DNA from: an uncultured Bacteroidales bacterium
GTDB taxonomy: Bacteria > Bacteroidota > Bacteroidia > Bacteroidales > UBA932
Direction: 5' to 3'
DNA length: 64,000 nt
Assembly (NCBI GenBank): GCA_900316955.1
Contig: ONEX01000016.1
Location: 1 to 64,000, forward strand
The position numbers and the translations under genes are program-made. Shown piece after piece: positions 57,316 through 64,000 of this stretch; position 1 is the first letter of the stretch, and each line of letters begins with the position of its first letter. The notes under the pieces were generated by a model, which was not told the DNA's origin, made no database searches, and saw nothing but the letters and a program-made list of their open reading frames with translations.

Positions 57316-58239
57316 ATGCGAAAAGTCCTCCTACCCCTTCTCGCCCTGTGCGTGGCCGCCTGCGGCGGCCCTGTCGAACCCGCGGGTCCGCAGGATTCGG
57401 GCTTTGTGACGGAATATCTGACGCCGACCCGCATCGTTTGTATGGCTGGGGCTGTGGAGAATGCGGAACACCTCCTGCAACCCTATGTGGGGCAGGTTTC
57501 CACCGACGAGCCGGACGTCATCCACGCCGGCCTGCAGGCCTTGACAATCCGGGCCCTGGAAGCGGGCGCCGAGATGGCGGAGTGCCTGGGGAAAGATTAC
57601 TTGCAGAAGGAATGCACGGCCGTTGCGCAGCAGCTCCGCACTTATGTGCCGGACGCCGTGGGCAACAGCCAGGCGGCGGCGCTGCTGTCCATCGAAGGGC
57701 TCATGGACGCGGACGAGGCCTCGGCCATCATCCTCGGGAACGGTCCGGAGAAGTTCACCTCCTTCATGGGCTATTATCTCCTGGAGGCCCTGGCGAAGGG
57801 TGGTCATTACGCCGAGGCGATGCGGCTGATTTCCGACTACTGGGGCCGGATGCTGGACCTCGGCGCCACGACCTTCTGGGAGGATTTCAACTACAATGAC
57901 GCGAAGAATGCCGGCCGGATCGACGAGATCGTTCCGGAAGGGAAGTTCGACATCCACGCAGACGGCGGTGCCTGGTGCTACGTGGGCCTCCGCCACAGTT
58001 TCTGCCACGGCTGGGCCTCCGGCCCGACCGCGTGGCTCAGCGAGCACGTGCTGGGCATCGAACCGGTGGAGCCGGGCTTCAAGACGGTCCGCATCGACCC
58101 GCACCTGGGCGACCTGGAATGGGCGGAAGGAACCTTCCCGACGCCGTACGGCCTGATCGAGGTCCGGCATCAGAAGAATGCGGACGGAAGTGTTTCGTCC
58201 GACGTCAAACTCCCCAAGGGAGTCAGACAGGTGAAGTGA
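57316..58239 (+). CDS. Free-standing GH78 C-terminal fragment lipoprotein
   Basis: A 307-residue lipoprotein (lipobox LCVAAC, Cys16; start ATG at 57316). After the signal it matches only the last third of bacterial GH78 rhamnosidases: end of the (alpha/alpha)6 toroid (FTSFMGYYLLEALAKGG, GATTFWEDFNYND, ADGGAWCYVGLRHSFCHGWASGP) and the C-terminal beta-sandwich (LGIEPVEPGFKTVRIDPHLGDLEWAEGTFPTPYGLIEVRHQ). The general-base Glu in TFWEDF is kept, but the acidic block DCxxxERLGW of complete enzymes is absent. Length is about a third of normal. It has its own signal peptide, so it could be a binding protein, a partner of another GH78, or a decaying gene. Confidence 0.78.
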   Translation: MRKVLLPLLALCVAACGGPVEPAGPQDSGFVTEYLTPTRIVCMAGAVENAEHLLQPYVGQVSTDEPDVIHAGLQALTIRALEAGAEMAECLGKDYLQKECTAVAQQLRTYVPDAVGNSQAAALLSIEGLMDADEASAIILGNGPEKFTSFMGYYLLEALAKGGHYAEAMRLISDYWGRMLDLGATTFWEDFNYNDAKNAGRIDEIVPEGKFDIHADGGAWCYVGLRHSFCHGWASGPTAWLSEHVLGIEPVEPGFKTVRIDPHLGDLEWAEGTFPTPYGLIEVRHQKNADGSVSSDVKLPKGVRQVK

Positions 58240-58261
58240 TAAACTGATAAACGACTTGATT

Positions 58262-60442
58262 ATGAAGAAATTTCTGCTGATGGTCGCGCTGGCGCTGGGA
58301 TGCTCGGTCCTGGTATCGGCGCAGGTCTCCGTGAAGGAAGGCCGCTTCCGGAAGGGGGACAATCCCGCCTGGAGTCAGGCCGGATTCAATGACAGCGACT
58401 GGCAGGTCCTTTCGCTGGAGAAGGACTGGACGTTGCAGGGAATCCAGAATCCATACGGATACGCCTGGTACCGGATCCATCTGGTGATTCCTTCCTCCTT
58501 GAAGCAGGGGAGCACGGACAGGATCGTGCTGGATCTCGGCCCCATCGACGATGCGGACGAGACTTTCCTGAACGGAACCCTGGTGGGAAAGACCGGCTCC
58601 AATCCCGGTGACGCGGCGGGCTTCGTCGGCGAGTGGCAGACGCCCCGGCGCTATCTGGTGGAGCCGAAACTGGTCAGATGGGACAAGGACAACGTGATTG
58701 CCGTCCGCGTGTACAATGGCGGCGATCCGGGCGGTTTCTACGCCCGTCCCATCTGTCTGGGAAAGCCTGAACTGGCCGATTTCGTCCAGTTGACGATGGT
58801 GAAGAAAGAGGATCGGCATCAAGCAGTCATTCATGCCAAGGCCCAGTCCCGCGGCCTCGTCAAGGTCGTCGTCAGGGATGTCCTGGAAGACAAGGTCGTC
58901 AGCGAGAAGGAATGGAAAGCCACGGTTTCTCCGCGGGCGGACGTCGCCATCCCCGTGACCATGCAGGGACAGCAGCAGGTGACGGTGACCTATACGGACG
59001 ACAAGTTCGGGGAGACGCTCACCGCCTCGGCCTCCGCCCCGTACATCCTGACGCCGCCGGCGCCCGCCACCCCGCGGTACAACGGACCGCTGGTGTTCGG
59101 CGTCCGCCCCGGCTCGCCGGTCATCTTCCGGCTCGCATTCTCCGGTGAGAAACCGATGAAATATGCCGTGGAGGGACTTCCCGAGGGCGTTTCTCTCGAT
59201 CCGGACAAGGGCGTGCTCAGCGGCAGCGTCGCCAAGGCGGGGGATTATCCCCTGGTGCTCGTCGCGAAGAACGCGAAGGGCGAAGCGCGCGCGGAATTCA
59301 CCTTGAAGGTGGGCGCCCGGATCGGCCTCACCCCGCCCATGGGCTGGAACTCCTGGAACTGCTGGGGCCTGAGCGTCTCGCAGGAAAAGGTGATGTCCTC
59401 GGCGGCCGCCCTCATCAACCGGGGGCTGGCGGACTACGGCTACGCCTACATCAACATCGACGATGCCTGGGAGGCGGAAGAGCGCGCCCCGGACGGCCGC
59501 ATCGTCACGAACGAGAAATTCCCGGACATCAAGGGACTCGGGGACTGGCTGCATTCCAACGGCCTGAAGATGGGCATCTATTCCAGCCCGGGCGACCGCA
59601 CTTGCGGCGGCTATCTGGGCACGCTGGACCACGAACAGCAGGATGCCGAGACATGGAACGAGTGGGGCGTGGACTACCTGAAATACGACTGGTGCGGTTA
59701 CCGCAAGGTGTTCAATCCCGATCCCGACCATTCGGTGGCCGCCTATGCCCGTCCATACATGAAGATGCAGCAGTACCTGCGCCAGCAGCCCCGCGACATC
59801 TTCTACTCCCTGTGCCAGTATGGGATGGCCCAGGTGTGGACCTGGGGCCACGCCGTGGACGCCAACTCCTGGCGCACGACGGGAGACATCACGGACACCT
59901 GGGAGTCCCTCTATGACATCGGCTTCAAGCGCCAGGTCGGCCTGCACCCGTACGCCGGTCCCGGCCATTGGAACGATCCGGACATGCTGGTGGTGGGCAA
60001 GGTGGGCTGGAGCAACAGCCTCCGCGACAGCCGGCTGACACCGGACGAGCAGTACGCCCACATCTCGCTGTGGTCCCTGCTGGCGGCCAACATGCTCATC
60101 GGCTGTGACATCGCGCAGATCGACGATTTCACCTTCAACCTCCTGTGCAACAACGAAGTGAACGCCGTGAACCAGGACATCCTGGGCCATCAGGCGCACA
60201 TGGACCTGGAGGAGGACGGAGTCCAGACGTGGAGCCGCGACCTGTATGACGGCAGCATCGCCGTCGGCATCTTCAACCTGAACGAGGAGACGCTTCCGGT
60301 CGACCTGGCCGGCGCCCTCGCGAAGGTCGGCCTCGAGGAGGTGGCGAAAGTCCGTGACCTGTGGCGCCAGAAGGACATTCCGATGGGCCTGTACCATATC
60401 GCCCCGCACGGGGTGCTCTACCTGAAAGTAACTGTGAAATAA
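58262..60442 (+). CDS. GH27 alpha-galactosidase with N-terminal galactose-binding-like domain
   Basis: A 726-residue exported protein (signal peptide about 1-20, VSA-Q; start ATG at 58262 since the upstream codons are TTG-ATT). A jelly-roll domain (about 22-180, WYRIHLVIPSSL, DETFLNGTLVGKTG) like those of sialate O-acetylesterases precedes a Fn3/Ig-like linker (about 185-355). The GH27 barrel (about 360-640) has LTPPMGWNSWNCWG, NIDDAWEAE, the nucleophile Asp in YLKYDWCG and the acid/base Asp in WRTTGDITDTW. It removes terminal alpha-galactose (or alpha-N-acetylgalactosamine, beta-arabinopyranose). Twenty-two bases after the GH78 fragment, 10 before the next GH78. Confidence 0.94.
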   Translation: MKKFLLMVALALGCSVLVSAQVSVKEGRFRKGDNPAWSQAGFNDSDWQVLSLEKDWTLQGIQNPYGYAWYRIHLVIPSSLKQGSTDRIVLDLGPIDDADETFLNGTLVGKTGSNPGDAAGFVGEWQTPRRYLVEPKLVRWDKDNVIAVRVYNGGDPGGFYARPICLGKPELADFVQLTMVKKEDRHQAVIHAKAQSRGLVKVVVRDVLEDKVVSEKEWKATVSPRADVAIPVTMQGQQQVTVTYTDDKFGETLTASASAPYILTPPAPATPRYNGPLVFGVRPGSPVIFRLAFSGEKPMKYAVEGLPEGVSLDPDKGVLSGSVAKAGDYPLVLVAKNAKGEARAEFTLKVGARIGLTPPMGWNSWNCWGLSVSQEKVMSSAAALINRGLADYGYAYINIDDAWEAEERAPDGRIVTNEKFPDIKGLGDWLHSNGLKMGIYSSPGDRTCGGYLGTLDHEQQDAETWNEWGVDYLKYDWCGYRKVFNPDPDHSVAAYARPYMKMQQYLRQQPRDIFYSLCQYGMAQVWTWGHAVDANSWRTTGDITDTWESLYDIGFKRQVGLHPYAGPGHWNDPDMLVVGKVGWSNSLRDSRLTPDEQYAHISLWSLLAANMLIGCDIAQIDDFTFNLLCNNEVNAVNQDILGHQAHMDLEEDGVQTWSRDLYDGSIAVGIFNLNEETLPVDLAGALAKVGLEEVAKVRDLWRQKDIPMGLYHIAPHGVLYLKVTVK

Positions 60443-60452
60443 ACGAATCGAT

Positions 60453-63029
60453 ATGAAAGCGAGATTCCTTCTGCTGGCGGCGGTCGCCGCCGCGCTGGCG
60501 GCCTGCGGGCCGAAGGTCGGTCCCGAACCCGTCGGGAAGCGCGTCGATGCGCTGGATGCATCGGCCTGGGACGTCTCCCAGTGGATTTCCGTCGTCAACG
60601 CCCCTGCGCGCGTACTTTCGGACGAGAACGGGGACCGGGCCGCAGACGGCGCCAGCTGGTTCCTGTCCACGGTGAAAAACGGCAAGAAAGTGACCAGGGC
60701 GGTCTGGATGACGGCCGGCCTGGGCGTGTATGACCTGTACGTGAACGGCCGCCTGGTGGGCGAGGAAGTCCTGAAGCCGGGCTTCACGCACTATGCGAAG
60801 ACCAAGCGCTCCTTCACCTATGACATCACCGACGCGTTCGTTACGAAGGCCGGGAAGGAGAACGTCCTTTCCGCGCAGGTGACCCCGGGCTGGTGGGCGG
60901 ACAAGATCGTCTCCAACAGCAGTGACTTCAAAGGCAAGAAATGCGCCTTCCGGAGTGTGCTGGAGCTTACTTATGCCGATGGTACCACCGAACGGTTCGG
61001 TACGGACACGGAGCACTGGATGGCCGGCATCGCCGGTCCGGTGAAGCATGCCGCCATCTTCGACGGCGAGGAGTATGACGCCCGGGAACTGCCCGGTTTC
61101 GCCACGCCCGAGAAGCTTTCCACTCCGGAGGTGAACACGGAGTTCGCCGGGGAGATCCTTCCTTCCGCCGGCGCCGAGGTTTATCAGCGCAAGGACCTGG
61201 CCCTCAAGCCGGTCAAGACCTATGTCTGGGAAGGCGTGACCGGGGAGGTCGCTTCCGAGAACAAGGAGGAAGTAGAGTACGGCAAGGTCGTCATCAAGCA
61301 GGAGTATGCCGCCGGGGAGCCCGTCACCCTGAAGCCGGGCGAGACCCTGGTCGTGGACTTCGGCCAGAACGCGGCCGCCGTGCCTTCCTTTGTCTTCCAA
61401 GGGAAGGAAGGCACCCTGCTGGTCTGCCGGCCCTCCGAGATCCTGAACGACGGCAACGGCGCCGAGCGCCGCGGCATGGACGGGCCGGAAGGCTCCACCC
61501 ATCGGCGCAATCTCCGCGTCAACGACAACGAAATCTGGCTCACCTATACCTTCGGCCCGGCCGAAGGCCCCGTTTCCTTCATCCCGCGCTGCACTTTCTA
61601 TGGCTACCGCTTCATCTCGGTGACCGTCACCGACGAGGTCAGGATTCTGTCCATGGAGTCCGTCCCGGTCACTTCCATCGCCCAGAACCTGGAGACCGGC
61701 ACGATCGTCACGGGCAACGAGGACATCAACAAGCTGATTTCCAACACGCGCTGGGGCCAGCTGTCCAACTATCTCTCCGTCCCGACGGACTGCCCGCAGC
61801 GGAACGAGCGGCTGGGCTGGACGGCGGATACGCAGGTGTTCACCGAAACCGGCACCTTCTTCGCCAACACCGACCGCTTCTTCCACAAGTGGATGCGCGA
61901 CATGCGTGACAGCCAGAGCGAGCTGGGCGGTTTCCCGGGTGTCGCTCCGACGGCGCAGTACGGCAACGAAACCATGCGCCTGGGCTGGGCCGATGCAGGT
62001 ATCATCGTCCCTTGGACCGTCTGGAAGCAGTTCGCAGACAAGGAGATCGTGGCCGAGAACTGGGCGGCGATGGAGAAATTCATGAAGCATGTCGCCGAGA
62101 CCAAGTATGACCACAAGGCCCTGTCGGCGGAGAACGGCAACTACCAGTGGGCTGACTGGGTGGGCTACGAACCCCTGGAGAGCTGCAGTGGCCGCGCCTT
62201 CGAGAGCCCGGCCACCCGGAAGCAGGCCGAGGAGTACTGGAGCTACCTGAGCGCCTGCTATTGGGCCATCGACGCCGGGATGATGCGCGACATGGCCATC
62301 TCGACCGGCCGGGATGCCGCGAAGTACCAGGCGATGGAAGACGAGGCCAAGGACTATCTCCGCACGCGTTTCCTCAAGCCGGACGGCACCTTCAAGCTGC
62401 CCATCCTGAACACGATGCAGACCCCGGCCCTGTTCGCCCTGAAGAACGGCCTGGTGGACGGAAAGGCGAAGGAGGCGATGCTCGCGCGGCTCCGCAAGAA
62501 CTTCGCGGACCACGACAACTGCCTCCAGACCGGCTTCCTGGGTACCTCCATCCTGATGCAGACGCTCACGGACAACGGCCTTGCGGACATCGCCTACGAC
62601 CTCCTCTTCCAGCGGAAGAATCCGAGCTGGCTGTATTCCGTGGACAACGGCGCCACCACCATCTGGGAGCGCTGGAACAGCTATATGGCCAGCGAAGGCA
62701 TGGGCCCCAGCGGCATGAACAGCTTCAACCACTACGCCTACGGCTGCGTGTGCCAGTGGATCTGGGAGACGGCCGCCGGCATCGCCGCCGATCCGGCGGA
62801 GCCCGGTTTCAAGCACATTGTCATGAAGCCGGTCCCGGACAAGCGCCTGGGGAGCCTGGACGCCTCCTTCCAGTCCGCCGCCGGCCTTATCAAGAGCAGC
62901 TGGAAGTACGAGGGCGATACGTGGACCTGGACCTTCACCGTCCCGGAGGGCGCCACCGCCACCGTCACCCTGCCTGGCGAGACGGAATCCAAAGATTATG
63001 AGGCAGGGACGTACACGGTTGTAAAATAG
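60453..63029 (+). CDS. GH78-family alpha-L-rhamnosidase lipoprotein (second)
   Basis: An 858-residue lipoprotein (lipobox ALAAC, Cys at about residue 17). N-terminal jelly-roll domain (about 60-210: LGVYDLYVNGRLVGEEVLKPGFTHY is the Bac_rhamnosid_N pattern), a beta-sandwich (about 225-390), then the toroid (about 400-740) with VPTDCPQRNERLGWTADTQVF, which holds the Asp/Glu cluster, and NGATTIWERWNSY with the general-base Glu. The C-terminal domain has PVPDKRLGSLDASFQS. Both active-site halves are present, unlike the fragment at 57316. Last gene of the cluster in the window. Confidence 0.95.
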   Translation: MKARFLLLAAVAAALAACGPKVGPEPVGKRVDALDASAWDVSQWISVVNAPARVLSDENGDRAADGASWFLSTVKNGKKVTRAVWMTAGLGVYDLYVNGRLVGEEVLKPGFTHYAKTKRSFTYDITDAFVTKAGKENVLSAQVTPGWWADKIVSNSSDFKGKKCAFRSVLELTYADGTTERFGTDTEHWMAGIAGPVKHAAIFDGEEYDARELPGFATPEKLSTPEVNTEFAGEILPSAGAEVYQRKDLALKPVKTYVWEGVTGEVASENKEEVEYGKVVIKQEYAAGEPVTLKPGETLVVDFGQNAAAVPSFVFQGKEGTLLVCRPSEILNDGNGAERRGMDGPEGSTHRRNLRVNDNEIWLTYTFGPAEGPVSFIPRCTFYGYRFISVTVTDEVRILSMESVPVTSIAQNLETGTIVTGNEDINKLISNTRWGQLSNYLSVPTDCPQRNERLGWTADTQVFTETGTFFANTDRFFHKWMRDMRDSQSELGGFPGVAPTAQYGNETMRLGWADAGIIVPWTVWKQFADKEIVAENWAAMEKFMKHVAETKYDHKALSAENGNYQWADWVGYEPLESCSGRAFESPATRKQAEEYWSYLSACYWAIDAGMMRDMAISTGRDAAKYQAMEDEAKDYLRTRFLKPDGTFKLPILNTMQTPALFALKNGLVDGKAKEAMLARLRKNFADHDNCLQTGFLGTSILMQTLTDNGLADIAYDLLFQRKNPSWLYSVDNGATTIWERWNSYMASEGMGPSGMNSFNHYAYGCVCQWIWETAAGIAADPAEPGFKHIVMKPVPDKRLGSLDASFQSAAGLIKSSWKYEGDTWTWTFTVPEGATATVTLPGETESKDYEAGTYTVVK

Positions 63030-63041
63030 GGCAGGAAATCG

Positions 63042-63049
63042 TATCTTTG
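63042..63049 (+). promoter_or_regulatory. -7 box for the RelA/SpoT-domain gene
   Basis: TATCTTTG, 21 bases upstream of the ATG at 63071. Confidence 0.65.
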
Positions 63050-63070
63050 CTTGATTAGAACGACTTGATC

Positions 63071-64000
63071 ATGGCAGACCATTGCAGACTTGACCCCCAT
63101 TCGGAAGCGATCCTGGAAGAATACCGGGCGCAGCGTCCCGTGTTCGAGAAGATGCAGGAGACGATTCCGGCGCGGGTCCGCGCCCTCCTGGACGAGGCAG
63201 GCATCATCGTCGCCTCCGTCGAGAGCCGGATCAAGGAGGAGGAGTCCCTCGCGGGAAAACTGGAGTTGAAGGGCGCGAAATACGCTTCGCTTTCCGACAT
63301 CACCGACATCTTCGGGATGCGGATCATCACCTTCTACACGGACGACGTGGACAAGGTGGCGTCTGCGGTGGACCGCCTCTTCGAGGTGGATTGGGAAAAC
63401 TCCGTGGACAAGCGGAAGCTCCTCGAGGTGGACAGTTTCGGCTACCTGTCGCTGCATTACATCTGCAAGGATCCTGAGTTTCCTTACCGCTTCGAGGTGC
63501 AGATGCGCACCATCCTGCAGCACGCCTGGGCCAACATGAACCACGACACCGGCTACAAGTCCGGCGTCGAGGTGCCGGTGGAGTACCACCGCAACATGAA
63601 CCGCCTGGCGGGCATGCTGGAACTGGTGGACGAGCAGTTCAGCCGGATCCGCACGGAAATCAACGACTACCGGCGCCAGGTGCAGTCCCTGGTCGCTTCC
63701 GGCCGTCTGGAGGAAGTCCCGCTGGACGGCGACAGCTACCGCAGTTTCCTCCAGCTGCGGCCCTTCGATCCGCTGAACAAGCGCATTGCCTCCGTGAACC
63801 AGGCGGAGATCCAGGAAGTCACCCTGATGCCGTTCCTGGCCGTGTTCAAGGCCCTCGGCCTCAAGACCCTGGGCGACGTGGCGGGGCTCATCAAGAAATA
63901 TGGCGACGCCGCGTACCAGATCGCCTGCTATCAGATCGGCCTGACGGACCTGGACATCCTGGCCTCGTCCGTGGGCCCGCAGAACCTCTGTCTCGCGTAC
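63071..64000 (+). CDS. RelA/SpoT-domain (p)ppGpp synthetase-like protein, truncated by the window edge
   Basis: The first 310 residues are visible (ATG at 63071). The nucleotidyltransferase region spans about 10-190: ITDIFGMRIITFYTDDVDKV (about 78-97), FGYLSLHYIC (about 127-136, Leu where many synthetases have Arg in GYRS), and FEVQMRTILQHAWANMNHDTGY (about 145-166) with the catalytic Glu in EVQMRT. There is no HD hydrolase domain and, in the visible part, no TGS domain. Residues after about 200 are helical and of unknown role. It is a small-alarmone-synthetase-like protein, with its C-terminus outside the window. Confidence 0.85.
   Translation, partial: MADHCRLDPHSEAILEEYRAQRPVFEKMQETIPARVRALLDEAGIIVASVESRIKEEESLAGKLELKGAKYASLSDITDIFGMRIITFYTDDVDKVASAVDRLFEVDWENSVDKRKLLEVDSFGYLSLHYICKDPEFPYRFEVQMRTILQHAWANMNHDTGYKSGVEVPVEYHRNMNRLAGMLELVDEQFSRIRTEINDYRRQVQSLVASGRLEEVPLDGDSYRSFLQLRPFDPLNKRIASVNQAEIQEVTLMPFLAVFKALGLKTLGDVAGLIKKYGDAAYQIACYQIGLTDLDILASSVGPQNLCLAY

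Noticed and set aside
53388-57434. A very long open frame (over 1300 codons) on the minus strand across the GH78, metallophosphoesterase and GH78-fragment region
   Set aside because: It is antisense to three genes with clear catalytic motifs and signal peptides; its translation is rich in Arg, His, Val and Gly typical of shadow frames in GC-rich DNA, and it matches no family.

Overview
The window is a GC-rich chromosomal segment of a Bacteroidota bacterium, most likely a gut or rumen Bacteroidales. The evidence is the gene set (DUF3276, DUF4251, DUF5606, GSCFA, a YbbR-like gene between yajC and coaE, zapA-6S RNA-rny, many SPII lipoproteins, a dense glycosidase cluster), the near absence of Shine-Dalgarno sites, and the repeated promoter box TAnnTTTG just upstream of gene starts. 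No rRNA, tRNA or CRISPR array was seen.

Positions 1-4170 are the integrase end of an integrated mobile element: a truncated DUF3987 gene, a DUF3853 DNA-binding protein, two unrecognised genes and a tyrosine recombinase, all on the minus strand and visibly less GC-rich than the rest. Hairpins and GC-rich repeats (4116-4357) separate it from the chromosome. Next come a PLP aminotransferase and an MBL-fold protein (+), then a minus-strand operon of patatin/beta-barrel phospholipase, MscS channel and pectinesterase-like protein. Positions 13.5-16.3 kb hold an ABC transporter-GntR-DUF2807 operon with a visible promoter and palindromic operator. Then follow aquaporin, an AraC-type regulator, ffh, a DUF4251 lipoprotein, GSCFA, a 5'-nucleotidase and an esterase-like lipoprotein.

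Positions 23.7-30.3 kb are a minus-strand run: coiled-coil protein, zapA, 6S RNA, rny, dsbD, Kef-type antiporter. Next is a purine-salvage group (amidohydrolase plus two tandem purine nucleoside phosphorylases), then DUF3276. On the plus strand a housekeeping run follows: nusB, yajC, ybbR-like, coaE, DUF5606, rimO, lipoprotein, YgiQ radical SAM, small acidic protein, ClC channel, M28 peptidase.

From 45.1 to 63.0 kb the plus strand encodes exported hydrolases: an EEP-GDPD fusion, RidA, TerB-DnaJ, GH92, GH43, a phosphodiesterase, GH78, a Tat-type metallophosphoesterase, a GH78 C-terminal fragment, GH27 and GH78. This looks like a polysaccharide utilisation locus whose SusC/SusD pair is absent from the window; the presence of several phosphoesterases hints at a phosphorylated glycan. 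The window ends inside a RelA/SpoT-domain gene.

The most noteworthy observations are the complete 6S RNA fold between zapA and rny, dispersed repeats that encode protein segments (both ends of DsbD, an in-frame insertion in YgiQ, the N-terminus of an AraC-type protein), an Asn-to-Asp change in the base-recognition loop of one PNP, an esterase with Asp at the nucleophile position, and a free-standing rhamnosidase C-terminal lipoprotein.
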